DNA of 64,000 bases. It comes from Skermanella stibiiresistens SB22. GTDB taxonomy: Bacteria > Pseudomonadota > Alphaproteobacteria > Azospirillales > Azospirillaceae. The notes under the pieces are model-generated. The model was not told where the DNA came from and did not search any database. It worked only from the letters and a program-made list of their open reading frames with translations. The translations under genes and the position numbers were made by a program. Shown piece by piece: positions 1 to 8,447 of this stretch (position 1 is its first letter; each line of letters starts with the position of its first letter). The DNA lies in contig NZ_AVFL01000006.1 of assembly GCF_000576635.1 (NCBI RefSeq), positions 186,001 through 250,000 of the forward strand, in the 5' to 3' direction.

Positions 1-2
1 GG

Positions 3-29
3 TCCGCCGTGTCGGACGCCTGGTCATAG
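3..29 (+). CDS. Possible 3' end of an upstream gene (partial)
   Basis: One frame is open from the window edge and ends in TAG at 27-29, giving the tail SAVSDAWS. It stops 13 bases before the next start codon, the spacing expected inside an operon. The upstream gene could be the large or FAD subunit of the molybdenum hydroxylase whose [2Fe-2S] subunit follows, but eight codons cannot show this. Confidence is low. Confidence 0.3.
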   Translation, partial: SAVSDAWS

Positions 30-42
30 AGGAAGCCCGGTC

Positions 43-582
43 ATGCCAAGCCTGAACGCGCAAACCAAACACCCTGTCACCATCACGCTGAACGACGGGA
101 CCCGGACGGGCCATGCCAGCCCCCGAATGCTCCTGAGCGACTTCCTGCGCCATGAACTCGGCGCCCACGGCACCAAGGTCGGCTGCGAGCACGGCGTCTG
201 CGGCGCCTGCACGATCCGCCTGGACGGTGTCGCCGCCCGCGCCTGCCTGACGCTCGCCGTGCAGGCCGATGGACGGAGGGTCGATACCGTCGAGGGTCTT
301 GCTCCCGACGGCAGGATGACGACGCTTCAGGACGCCTTCAACCGTCACCACGCGCTGCAATGCGGCTTCTGCACCGCTGGCATCCTGATGTCGCTTTCCG
401 ATTATCTGGAACGCGTGCCGAAACCGACCGAGACGGAACTCCGCGACATGCTCAGCGGCCATCTGTGCCGGTGCACCGGCTATGCCGGTATCGTCCGGGC
501 GGTGATGGACGTGACCGGCCAAGCCTCCGGGAACGCCGACGCCAAAGACGCGTCCGGCCGAAAGGAGCCGGGCCATGTTTGA
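43..582 (+). CDS. [2Fe-2S] subunit of a xanthine dehydrogenase-family molybdenum hydroxylase
   Basis: This 179-residue protein is the small electron-transfer subunit of a molybdenum hydroxylase (CoxS/HcrC/IorA type). The N-terminal plant-ferredoxin-like half has Cys48, Cys53, Cys56 and Cys68. The C-terminal four-helix half has CGFC (Cys107, Cys110) and CRC (Cys142, Cys144), so both [2Fe-2S] clusters are complete. The last 25 residues are a polar extension. Its stop codon overlaps the start of the CoA ligase gene. With a CoA ligase, a crotonase and a BenE transporter downstream, a role in hydroxylating or dehydroxylating an aromatic acid or its CoA ester is plausible (inference). The molybdopterin subunit is not visible and may lie upstream of the window. 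Confidence 0.88.
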   Translation: MPSLNAQTKHPVTITLNDGTRTGHASPRMLLSDFLRHELGAHGTKVGCEHGVCGACTIRLDGVAARACLTLAVQADGRRVDTVEGLAPDGRMTTLQDAFNRHHALQCGFCTAGILMSLSDYLERVPKPTETELRDMLSGHLCRCTGYAGIVRAVMDVTGQASGNADAKDASGRKEPGHV

Positions 583-2110
583 CCTTGGCCGCAGCTTCCT
601 CGCCAGCGCCGAACGCAGTCCCGACGCCGCCGCCCTCGTCGATGGCGATGTCCGCCTGACCTACGCCGGCTGGATGGACAAGGTTCTCCGGATCGTCGGC
701 GCCTTCGACGATCTCGGCCTCAAGCGTGGCGACTGCGTCGCCACGGCGCTCCAGAACACCTGGGAAATGGCGACGATCCACTGGGCCTGCCAGATGGCCG
801 GGATCATGGTGGCACCCTTGAACTGGCGCGTGAAGGCGGAGGAACTGGATTTCATCCTGCCCAACGCGTCCGCCCGCCTGATCGTCTTCCAGGATGTCTC
901 GGCAGACGCGGTCGCCGGATCGGCCGCCGCCTCGGCACTGCCCCAGGTGACTGTCGGCGACGGACGTGCTGGATCCGCGACACATTTCTCCCGGCTGCTG
1001 GAGAACCGGCCGGCGGCGGCATCGCCGCGTGCCGGGGCGGACGACCTGTCGCTGCTGCTCTACACATCGGGCACCACGGGCAAGCCGAAGGGCGTGCCGC
1101 GCCGGCACCGGGCGGAACGCGCCGCGGCGGTCGCCCACGTCGCCCAGAACCGCTACGCCTTCGCCGAGCGCACGCTTGGGGTGATGCCGCTCTACCATAC
1201 GATGGGCGTCCGCTCCCTGCTATCCATGGCGCTGATCGACGGCCGCTTCGCCTGCCTGCCCCGGTTCGACGCGGCGGAAGCCCTCCGCCTGATCGAGAGG
1301 GAAAAGCTCACCTGCCTCTATCTCGTGCCGACCCTGTATCACGACCTGCTTGCGCATCCCCGCTTCGCCGAGACCGACATCTCGTCGGTGCGGAAGCTGG
1401 GGTTCGCCGGCGCCCCGATGACCGACGGCTTGATCCGGCGTGTGGAGCGGGCGTTCCGTCCGGAGTTGTTCGTCAACCACTACGGCTCGTCGGAGGTCTA
1501 CACCTTCACCATCAACCAGAAGGCCGCGTCGAAGCCCGGCGCCGCCGGCAAGGCGGCGCTCAACCAGCGCATCCGGGTGATCAAGCTCGGGTCCAGCGAT
1601 CCGGAGGCCTTGGCCGCCCTCGGCGAGGAAGGTCAGATCGTCGCCGATCTGGCGGGCGACGAGGCGTTCGAGGGCTATCTCAACCGCCCGGACGCCGACG
1701 CCAAGTCGCTGCATGCCGGCTGGTATTTCACCGGCGACACCGGAAGCTTCGACGCGGACGGCGACCTGTTCGTCACCGGGCGGGTCGACGACATGATCAT
1801 CACCGGCGGAGAGAACGTGTCGCCGGTCGAGGTCGAGAACGTGCTGTCCCTGTGCGACGGCGTGCTCGAAGTGGCCGTGGCCGGACTGCCGGACGAACGC
1901 TGGGGACAGAAGGTCGTGGCCTTCATCAGACGCGGTTCCGGCATTGACGCCGAGGCGCTGGATGCCCACTGCCGTACCTCCGGTCTCGCCAATTTCAAGC
2001 GTCCCCGGGAATACGTGTTCCTGGATGAGGTCCCGAAATCGCCGGTCGGCAAGATCCTCCGCCGGAAGCTCCAGGCCGGCGAATACCGGCTGGAGTCGGG
2101 ATCCTCCTAA
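575..2110 (+). CDS. AMP-dependent acyl/aryl-CoA synthetase
   Basis: A 511-residue member of the ANL adenylating enzyme family that activates a carboxylic acid to its CoA thioester through an acyl-AMP. The P-loop YTSGTTGKPKGV starts at residue 163. The A5-type motif is NHYGSSE, the A7 motif GWYFTGD starts at 382, and the hinge motif GRVDDMIITGGENV follows near 402. The C-terminal catalytic lysine sits in PVGKILRRK (Lys493). Length is normal for benzoate or medium-chain acyl-CoA ligases. The ATG lies 8 bases inside the preceding gene, so translation is probably coupled. The neighbouring BenE-like transporter suggests an aromatic acid substrate, but sequence alone does not settle this. Confidence 0.9.
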   Translation: MFDLGRSFLASAERSPDAAALVDGDVRLTYAGWMDKVLRIVGAFDDLGLKRGDCVATALQNTWEMATIHWACQMAGIMVAPLNWRVKAEELDFILPNASARLIVFQDVSADAVAGSAAASALPQVTVGDGRAGSATHFSRLLENRPAAASPRAGADDLSLLLYTSGTTGKPKGVPRRHRAERAAAVAHVAQNRYAFAERTLGVMPLYHTMGVRSLLSMALIDGRFACLPRFDAAEALRLIEREKLTCLYLVPTLYHDLLAHPRFAETDISSVRKLGFAGAPMTDGLIRRVERAFRPELFVNHYGSSEVYTFTINQKAASKPGAAGKAALNQRIRVIKLGSSDPEALAALGEEGQIVADLAGDEAFEGYLNRPDADAKSLHAGWYFTGDTGSFDADGDLFVTGRVDDMIITGGENVSPVEVENVLSLCDGVLEVAVAGLPDERWGQKVVAFIRRGSGIDAEALDAHCRTSGLANFKRPREYVFLDEVPKSPVGKILRRKLQAGEYRLESGSS

Positions 2111-2165
2111 AATCCCCAAGACGCCACCCGAAGAAATCAATCCGTAAAGACAAGGGAAACGACAG

Positions 2166-2969
2166 ATGTCCACCTATGCCTTCAAGAACCCGCGGCTCAA
2201 CGAACTCGATGGTTTCCGCGTCGAGCTGAACGCCGACAAGGAACGCGCCGACATTATCTTCGACCGTCCGCCGATGAACATCGTCTCCATGCTTCAGCGC
2301 GACCAGCTCAACGCCGTCTTCGCGGCACTCGACGAGGATCCCCAGGTGCGGGTCATCGTGCTGCGAAGCGCCGGTGAAAACTTCTCCTCCGGCGGCAAGA
2401 TCACCGGTTTCATGGAGGCGTCGCCGGAACACGTTTCCGAACTGGCGTGGAACATCGCGGCACCCGAGCGCTGCCACAAGCCGGTGATCGCACAGGTCCG
2501 GGGATACTGCTTCGGAGTCGGGTTCGAGCTGTCGCTGGCCTGTGACTTCCGCATCGCCTCCGAGACCGCGCAATTCGCCCTGCCGGAAATGCGGATCGGG
2601 ATGATTCCGGGTTCCGGAGGTTCCGCCCGCCTGCTCCACATGATCGGCATCGCCCGCACCAAGGACATGGTGATGCGCGCCAAGCGGATCCCCGGACGTC
2701 AGGCTCTCGACTGGGGTTTCGTGACCGATTGCGTGGCCGATGCCGAACTGGAAGCGGCGGTCGCGGCGCTGGTGGATGAACTGCGCGGCTTCTCGCCGCT
2801 TGCCCAGCGCACGATCAAGACCGTCCTCAACAGGGGACAGCACACCTCCGTCCAGGGCGCCATCGAGATCGAAGGGCAGGCCTATGGCCGCCTGCGCGGG
2901 TCCGACGATTTCCGCGAGGGTGTCGCCTCCTTCACCGAAAAGCGGAAGCCCGTCTTCACCGGCACCTGA
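2166..2969 (+). CDS. Enoyl-CoA hydratase/isomerase (crotonase) family protein
   Basis: A 267-residue crotonase-fold enzyme. The first oxyanion-hole segment is FSSGGKI (residues 73-79) and the second is RGYCFGVGFE (112-121). The two glutamates used by true hydratases are both present: Glu121 in GFELSLACD and Glu141 in PEMRIGMIPGSGG. It should therefore be able to hydrate a double bond in a CoA ester. It follows the CoA ligase by 55 bases on the same strand and probably acts on that ligase's product. The family also includes cyclic dienoyl-CoA hydratases and ring-opening hydrolases, so the exact reaction is open. Confidence 0.88.
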   Translation: MSTYAFKNPRLNELDGFRVELNADKERADIIFDRPPMNIVSMLQRDQLNAVFAALDEDPQVRVIVLRSAGENFSSGGKITGFMEASPEHVSELAWNIAAPERCHKPVIAQVRGYCFGVGFELSLACDFRIASETAQFALPEMRIGMIPGSGGSARLLHMIGIARTKDMVMRAKRIPGRQALDWGFVTDCVADAELEAAVAALVDELRGFSPLAQRTIKTVLNRGQHTSVQGAIEIEGQAYGRLRGSDDFREGVASFTEKRKPVFTGT

Positions 2970-3007
2970 CCGGCCGACGCGGGGAGGGAACAAGCAACCA
3001 AGAAACT

Positions 3008-3057
3008 GAAGCCGGACAAGCGGCTTCGGCGGAACCGGGCGGACCTTCGGTCCGCCC
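3008..3057 (+). other. Two tandem perfect hairpins between the crotonase and benE-like genes
   Basis: Two GC-rich inverted repeats sit back to back. The first is GAAGCCG/CGGCTTC (3008-3014 and 3021-3027, six-base loop). The second is GGGCGGACC/GGTCCGCCC (3037-3045 and 3049-3057, loop TTC). No T-run follows, so they are not classic intrinsic terminators. They may stabilise or attenuate the mRNA ahead of the transporter gene. The strong ribosome binding site AAGGAGG follows at once (3061-3068). Confidence 0.6.
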
Positions 3058-3075
3058 GCCCAAGGAGGTGCGACC

Positions 3076-4365
3076 ATGACGACAAACGACGCCAACGCCA
3101 CCACTCACGCCCGGGGAGGACGCTCCGCCATCATCGAACCCGGAGTTGGCTACCTGAAGGGTCTTCGCGAACTCCCCCGCCACCTAACGCTGAAATCGAT
3201 CAGCGCCGGCACCGTGGCCGCCATCTTCGGCTGCTCCGGCCCCGCGCTGATCGTCATCGGCGCGGCGGAGGCGGGCGGGCTGACCGGCAGCCAGACCGTC
3301 TCCTGGCTGTTCGCCATCTACTTCCTCGGCGGTCTGATCAGTCTGGTCCTGGCCCCCTTCTACATGCAGCCGGTGGTCGGGGCCTACTCGATCCCCGGCG
3401 CCGCCATCCTGGTCGGGGCGCTGACGGCATTCGACTTCAACCAGGCGGTCGGAGCCTTCATCATGGCCGGCGTCCTGGTCCTGCTGCTGGGGCTCAGCGG
3501 CGTGATCGGCAGGGTCATGCGGTGGCTGCCGATGCCCATCGTCATGGCGATGATCGCGGGCGCCTTGATCCGGTTCGGCACCGGCGTGGTCACGGCGGTC
3601 GGCGCCGCTCCCCTGATCGTCGGGGCGGCCGTCATCGCCTTCTTCGTCGTGATGCGGTTCGTGAAGGCGTTCCCACCCGTGTTGGCCGCCCTGATCGTCG
3701 GCGTCGCGATGGCGGCCGTGACCGGGTCGATCGAGACGGCAAGCATCGACATCGCCTTCGCGGCACCCACCTTCACCGTTCCGACCTTCACGCTGGACGC
3801 TTTCCTCGCCATCAGCGTGCCGCTGGCGATCTTGGTGATCGGAGCGGAGAACGCCCAGGCGACCGGCGTCCTGATGGTCGAAGGCTACCGCCCACCGATC
3901 AACGCGATGACCGTCATCAGCGGCGTCGGCGGCATCCTGGCCGGTCTTCTGGGCGGGCACAACGCCAACATCGCCGGGCCGATGACCGCGATCTGCTCAT
4001 CCGAACAGGCGGGCGAGGACAAGGGCGGACGCTACGCCGCTGCTGTCGTCAACGGCGTGCTGTTCGCCGCGTTCGGCATCGTCGCCGGCTACGCGGTTCC
4101 CATCATCCTGGCCTTGCCCCGGCCCCTGATCGGCGCCGTCGCCGGTCTCGCCATGATCGGCGTGCTGCTGACGGCGTTTCAGCAGGCGTTCTCGGCCGAA
4201 CGCGGCCACCAGTTCGGCGCGTTCGTGGCCCTGATCGTGGCGATGTCGGACATGAAGCTGCTGAGCATCAGCGCACCGTTCTGGGCCCTGCTGCTGGGCG
4301 TCCTCGCCTCCTGGCTCGCCGACCGCGTGGAAATCCGCCGCGCGACGACGGTCGCCGGGACCTGA
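3076..4365 (+). CDS. benE: BenE-family benzoate/H+ symporter-like permease
   Basis: A 429-residue inner-membrane protein with roughly twelve hydrophobic segments, starting at about residue 40 after a polar N-terminus. The run GGHNANIAGPMTAIC near residues 294-309 matches the conserved core of BenE transporters, which carry benzoate with protons. Length agrees with the family (about 390-430). The start is fixed by AAGGAGGTG just upstream of the ATG. It closes the operon with the CoA ligase and crotonase and is convergent with the amidohydrolase gene, only 20 bases away. BenE-like proteins outside benzoate clusters have other, untested substrates, so the symbol indicates family rather than proven function. 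Confidence 0.82.
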   Translation: MTTNDANATTHARGGRSAIIEPGVGYLKGLRELPRHLTLKSISAGTVAAIFGCSGPALIVIGAAEAGGLTGSQTVSWLFAIYFLGGLISLVLAPFYMQPVVGAYSIPGAAILVGALTAFDFNQAVGAFIMAGVLVLLLGLSGVIGRVMRWLPMPIVMAMIAGALIRFGTGVVTAVGAAPLIVGAAVIAFFVVMRFVKAFPPVLAALIVGVAMAAVTGSIETASIDIAFAAPTFTVPTFTLDAFLAISVPLAILVIGAENAQATGVLMVEGYRPPINAMTVISGVGGILAGLLGGHNANIAGPMTAICSSEQAGEDKGGRYAAAVVNGVLFAAFGIVAGYAVPIILALPRPLIGAVAGLAMIGVLLTAFQQAFSAERGHQFGAFVALIVAMSDMKLLSISAPFWALLLGVLASWLADRVEIRRATTVAGT

Positions 4366-4385
4366 CCCGTGACGGCGACCCGTCC

Positions 4386-5924
4386 TCAGAAGCGGGAGTT
4401 CAGCACAGTGTGTGGTTCGCGCGGCATGCCGTCGAGATAGCCGTCGTAGAAGCGCCTGACGAAGGGCATGACGTCGGTCGCCAACTGGCGGCGTGCCTGT
4501 TCGGCGGGCGTCAGCGGCTGGGCCATCCGGGCGTGGATCTCGGACAACACGGCGTCGCGGTCGATCCTGGTGAACCGGCCCTTCGCGTAGACGACCTCGC
4601 CGCCGATCATCACGGTATCGACCGCCTCTCGGCGGGCACGGCGGACCAGCACGTCGACCAGCGAGATGTCGGGATTCTGGTACGGCCAAGTCGTCTTCTT
4701 CCAGTCGATCAGGACGATATCGGCCGCCCGTCCCTCTTCGATCCGGCCGATCCGACCGGCGAAGGGCGTGGTCCCGGCGCCGTTCTCCGTCGCCATGCGC
4801 AGCACGCCGGCGGCCGTCGGGAACGGGCTGTCGATGCCGGGCTCGCGGTGGGCGTTCAGGACCAGCCGCATCTCCTGCAACATGTCGCGGTCGTCGTTGA
4901 TGCCGGCCTCGTCGATCCCGATGGCGACCGAGATGCCCTTGGCCGTGAAACGGTTGACGGGAGCCAGGCCGCTCTTGAGCCGGAAGTTGGACGAGCAGTT
5001 ATGGCAGATATGGGTGCCGGTCTGGGCGCACAGCTCGATATCCTCCTCGCTCATCCAGACACCGTGTCCGATGGTGAGGCTTGGGCCCGTCAGCCCGAAC
5101 CGCTCCAGGCAGGCCATCGCGGAGCCGCCGGTGCGCTTCCGCGCGTAGGCCTTCTGGTACGGCGTTTCCAGCAGATGCATGTGGACCGGAGCACCCGTCT
5201 CGGCCGCCATCTCGGCGGCGCTGGCAAGGGCGGCGTCCGACAGCCAGTGCAGGTTCGACGGGGCGATCTGTACGGCGGTCGATGGGTCGTCGCGGTAGCG
5301 CCGGCGCAGCTCGTGGAAGACGCCGATCTGCTCGGCCAGCGGCATGGCGAAACGCTGGAAGTAGTCGGCCAGGGCCGGCCTGACCTCGGCTGGCACCCGT
5401 GCGAGGAACGCTTCGTCCGCCTCGTAGACCAGGCGGTTCTGGTCGCGCAGCGCGAAGGAATAGGATGCCCGCAGGCCGACCTCGCGGTAGGCGCCGATCA
5501 CGCTTTCCGCCGTCGCCAGGACGGCCTCCGGTCCGCCGGGCGCCCGGCTGTGGAGGTGCTGGACGGTGGTGACGCCCGACGCGATCATCTCGAACGCCGA
5601 GTAGAGCGTGTCGAGGCGTGGATCGACGTCGCGCAGCGCCAGCCGGCTTGCGAACCACAGTTCGAGCGGATGGTCGGGCGAGCCGAGCTGGAGCGGTGTC
5701 AGGCCGACGTGATGATGGGCGTTGACCAAACCGGGGATTGCGACGAATCCGGCGCCACCAACGGTTTCGGCCTCGGGGTGGGCGGCGGCCAAGGTTTCCG
5801 CGTCGCCGATCTCCCGGATCGATCCGTCCTCGACGAGGATGGCGGCATCGTGGCGGAGGTCGGGCGAACCGTCGGGATGGAAGCCGCACAGGATGTTGTC
5901 GGCTCTGACGAGTTTCTGGCTCAT
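4386..5924 (-). CDS. Amidohydrolase (AtzA/TrzN/SsnA-type) family protein
   Basis: A 512-residue metal-dependent hydrolase of the amidohydrolase superfamily, which includes chlorohydrolases and cytosine/guanine-type deaminases. The metal ligand motif HxH is His70/His72 in NAHHHVG. Further conserved elements are HMHLLET, the histidine in GHGVWMSEEDIE and the metal aspartate in IGIDEAG. The beta-sandwich parts at both ends are intact, including AADIVLIDW near the C-terminus. Its start codon overlaps the stop of the racemase-like gene (ATGA), making it the last gene of the long minus-strand operon. It probably removes an amino or similar group from a cyclic nitrogen compound (inference). The substrate is unknown. 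Confidence 0.85.
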   Translation of the reverse strand: MSQKLVRADNILCGFHPDGSPDLRHDAAILVEDGSIREIGDAETLAAAHPEAETVGGAGFVAIPGLVNAHHHVGLTPLQLGSPDHPLELWFASRLALRDVDPRLDTLYSAFEMIASGVTTVQHLHSRAPGGPEAVLATAESVIGAYREVGLRASYSFALRDQNRLVYEADEAFLARVPAEVRPALADYFQRFAMPLAEQIGVFHELRRRYRDDPSTAVQIAPSNLHWLSDAALASAAEMAAETGAPVHMHLLETPYQKAYARKRTGGSAMACLERFGLTGPSLTIGHGVWMSEEDIELCAQTGTHICHNCSSNFRLKSGLAPVNRFTAKGISVAIGIDEAGINDDRDMLQEMRLVLNAHREPGIDSPFPTAAGVLRMATENGAGTTPFAGRIGRIEEGRAADIVLIDWKKTTWPYQNPDISLVDVLVRRARREAVDTVMIGGEVVYAKGRFTRIDRDAVLSEIHARMAQPLTPAEQARRQLATDVMPFVRRFYDGYLDGMPREPHTVLNSRF

Positions 5925-6610
5925 GGGGACGTCTCCGGCAGATCGGTCGGTGGTTTCCGGTACCGCGCCGCGCGTTTCAGCGCGAGGCGCACCGCGCGGG
6001 GCACGGGTTCGATCAGCGGCACGCCGACCGCGTCTTTCAGGGTTCGCGCCGCGACGGCGAGGGGGCCGCCGCCGATGACGATCGCCGCCACATCGGCATC
6101 GCGGATGGCTTGCAGGCAGGCGTCGCGAAGTGCTTCGACCAGCCGTGCTGGATCCTTCATCAGGGCTGCGGGTTCGCCGGGGGTCAGCCAGACGCCGGCG
6201 AAGCTTTCGGCATGACCGTAGCGCCGCGCCGTGCGCTCGATGGCGTCCTTCAGGTCGGGCGTCGTCGTGACGACGCAGAAGCGCCGCCCGCCCTCCGCCG
6301 CTTCGGCCATTCCGGCTTCGGCGATGCCCGTCACGGGCATGGGCAGGACGGTGCGGAGCGCGTCCAGTCCGGGATCGCCGAAGGCGGCGACGATCACGCC
6401 ATCGGGACCGTCGGCCAGGATCGCCGGACCGAGCGAGGCGACCACGCGGCCCGCCTCCTCCAGCGCCGCTTCGTCGGTGATCAGCGGAGCGCCGGACGGG
6501 GCGGTCAGGCCGTCGATGGTGGTGCCGCCCGCAGCCTCCCGCCGCGCGATTTCGACCATGGCCGCCGTCGTGGCAACGGATGTGTTCGGGTTGACCAGAA
6601 GGAGGCGCAT
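5921..6610 (-). CDS. Asp/Glu/hydantoin racemase superfamily protein without the usual catalytic cysteines
   Basis: A 229-residue protein that starts MRLLLVNPNTS, typical of hydantoin and allantoin racemases. The two regions that carry catalytic cysteines in characterised racemases read IVAAFGDPGLDA and IVIGGGPLA here, so neither has cysteine. Only two other cysteines are seen (in RRFCVV and RDACLQ). It is therefore probably not a two-cysteine racemase and may be a divergent isomerase, decarboxylase or binding protein. The start was chosen because the ATG overlaps the stop of the upstream deacetylase gene (TGATG). It overlaps the amidohydrolase gene downstream by ATGA, so the three products are likely made together. 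Confidence 0.82.
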   Translation of the reverse strand: MRLLLVNPNTSVATTAAMVEIARREAAGGTTIDGLTAPSGAPLITDEAALEEAGRVVASLGPAILADGPDGVIVAAFGDPGLDALRTVLPMPVTGIAEAGMAEAAEGGRRFCVVTTTPDLKDAIERTARRYGHAESFAGVWLTPGEPAALMKDPARLVEALRDACLQAIRDADVAAIVIGGGPLAVAARTLKDAVGVPLIEPVPRAVRLALKRAARYRKPPTDLPETSP

Positions 6611-7512
6611 CAGGGCGGCGCTACCCGCTCGCGGAACGCGCGGGCGATGTCGATACGGCGGGCGATCCACAGGCGGTCGCGGCGGCGCGCGAGTTCGGCG
6701 ACGATCTCCCGGAACGCCTTGAAGCGGGCCGGGCGGCCGGCGATGCGCAGGTGGAAGCCGATGTTCAGCAGGCGCGCCCCGCCATCCGCCGCTTCGTCCT
6801 CCAGCACGTCGAGCGCGTCGGTGACGTAGTCCACCATCTCGCCGGCCCTGACGAAGCCGTTGGGATGGAAGAACTTCATGTCGTTGGTGTCGAGCGCGTA
6901 GGGCACGACCAGCAGCGGCGGCTGGCCTCCAGCCGCGTCCCAATACGGAAGATCGTCGTCGAAGCCGTTGGACGTGTAGAGATACCCGCGCTCCCGCAGC
7001 AGGTCTCGCGTCCAGGGGCTCTCGGCTCCACGGCAGAAGAAGCCCTGCGGGTGTTCTCCGGTCGCCGAGGCGATGGCGGCCGCCGCCCGGTCGAGGTCCC
7101 GCGCCTCCGCTTCGGCGCTTTCATAGTCGGCGTGCGGACGCCAGCGCCAGCCGTGGCAGGCCGCCTCATGGCCATCCTCCACCAGCATCCGCGCCAAGTC
7201 GGGCGCCCGTTCGACCGCGCGACCACAGAAGAAGATCGTCGCCGGAACCCGATGCTGCTTCAGGCATCCGGCCATGCGCCAGAGGCCGGCGCGGGTGCCG
7301 TAGGCGAAAATCTGCTCCTGTCCCGGATCGGGCCTGCCCGGCTCGACCACGCTGATCACCTCGCCCATCCGTTCCGAGCGGGGGTCGCCGTCGCCGACCT
7401 GCTCCTCGGCCCCTTCCTCGAAGTTGACGACCAGCGAGACGGCGAGGCGCTCGCCGTTGGGCCAGACGATGTCCGGCCACTGGCCGCCATAGCCGACGAG
7501 ATCGCGGCTCAT
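6610..7512 (-). CDS. Polysaccharide deacetylase family protein, PuuE/allantoinase-like (copy 1)
   Basis: A 300-residue NodB-homology domain protein of the subgroup containing PuuE allantoinase, which acts on small cyclic amides rather than polysaccharides. The first acidic motif is VVNFEEGAE in place of TFDDG, as in PuuE-type proteins. The metal-site motif reads DGHEAACHGWRWRPHADY, and the C-terminal histidine lies in NIGFHLRIAGRPAR. The ATG at 7512 overlaps the stop of the second deacetylase gene (ATGA), which fixes the start; an upstream ATG at 7551 is less likely. It is a clear paralogue of its neighbour (shared GxWP, VVNxEEGAE, HLRI). A function in opening a hydantoin or ureide ring is inference. 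Confidence 0.85.
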   Translation of the reverse strand: MSRDLVGYGGQWPDIVWPNGERLAVSLVVNFEEGAEEQVGDGDPRSERMGEVISVVEPGRPDPGQEQIFAYGTRAGLWRMAGCLKQHRVPATIFFCGRAVERAPDLARMLVEDGHEAACHGWRWRPHADYESAEAEARDLDRAAAAIASATGEHPQGFFCRGAESPWTRDLLRERGYLYTSNGFDDDLPYWDAAGGQPPLLVVPYALDTNDMKFFHPNGFVRAGEMVDYVTDALDVLEDEAADGGARLLNIGFHLRIAGRPARFKAFREIVAELARRRDRLWIARRIDIARAFRERVAPP

Positions 7513-8447
7513 GACGGCGAGAACCCGGCCGGCGTGGGCCTCGGTTGCCATTCCGGCAGGCCGAGCCCGGCGCGCCAGCGATGGGCGATCTCGTCCCGCC
7601 GGGCGAACCAGACGCCGGGATGCTTCAGCGCGTGGTCCAGGAACCGCTCCAGCCCGCCGATCCGGGCCGGACGGCCGATGATGCGCAGGTGAAGGCCGAC
7701 CGACATCATGCGCGGATGACCCCCACCCTCGGCGTAGAGCCGGTCGAAAGCGTCGATGCAGTAGCGCGCGAAGTCGTCGCCGAAGGTGAAGCCGCCCCGG
7801 TTGAAGAAGCGCATGTCGTTGGTGTCGAAGGCGTAAGGCAGGACGACATGTTCATGTCCCTCGACCGTTTCCAGGTAGGGCAGATCGTCGTTGTAGGCAT
7901 TGGAATCGTACAGGAAACCGCCATGCTCGACCAGCAGCCCGCGCGTCCTGACCGAGGTGGCCGAGCGGGTGTGCCAGCCGACCGGAGCCACGCCAGCGGC
8001 GCGGGTGATCGCCTCGACCGAGCGCTGGATGGCGCGGCGTTCCGTCGGCTCGTCCATGTGGACGTGGCGTTCCCAGCGCCACCCGTGGGACGCCACCTCA
8101 TGGCCGTCGGCGACGGCTTCCTCGGCGAGCCAGGGCGATTGCTCCAGCGCGCGGCCATTGGCGTTCAGCGTCGCGCGGACGCCGCGCTCCCGCAGCGACT
8201 GGCGGATGCGCGGCCAGCCGGCGCGGGTGCCGTACTCGAAATGGCTTTCCATGCACAGATCGCGCTCGCCCTCGACGGCTTCGACCGCCTCGTAGATCGC
8301 CTCGTTCCGCTCGTCGCCCATGCCGATCGAGAGTTCGGCCCCCTCCTCGACGTTGACGACCAGCGAGAGCGCCAGCCGGGCGTTGCCGGGCCAGCGGATG
8401 GCGGGCTCCCGGCCGCGATATCCCGCGAAATCGCGCGGCGCCGTCAT
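7509..8447 (-). CDS. Polysaccharide deacetylase family protein, PuuE/allantoinase-like (copy 2)
   Basis: A 312-residue NodB-fold protein, paralogous to the adjacent copy. It has VVNVEEGAELS near residue 33, the metal-ligand segment DGHEVASHGWRWERHVHMDE in the middle and VGLHLRIIGRPARI near the end. The start MTAPRDF at 8447 overlaps the stop of the BtpA-family gene (ATGA); the longer frame that begins upstream would run deep into that gene. Two adjacent divergent copies suggest a heteromer or two successive substrates, as with the other paired genes of this operon. Alternatives are a true sugar deacetylase or a formamidase-like activity. Confidence 0.85.
   Translation of the reverse strand: MTAPRDFAGYRGREPAIRWPGNARLALSLVVNVEEGAELSIGMGDERNEAIYEAVEAVEGERDLCMESHFEYGTRAGWPRIRQSLRERGVRATLNANGRALEQSPWLAEEAVADGHEVASHGWRWERHVHMDEPTERRAIQRSVEAITRAAGVAPVGWHTRSATSVRTRGLLVEHGGFLYDSNAYNDDLPYLETVEGHEHVVLPYAFDTNDMRFFNRGGFTFGDDFARYCIDAFDRLYAEGGGHPRMMSVGLHLRIIGRPARIGGLERFLDHALKHPGVWFARRDEIAHRWRAGLGLPEWQPRPTPAGFSPS

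Noticed and set aside
3522-6215. Plus-strand frame of 897 codons
   Set aside because: It runs through benE and antisense to the amidohydrolase and racemase genes, and is rich in Arg, Asp and Gly with no domain. The genes on the coding strands are clear.
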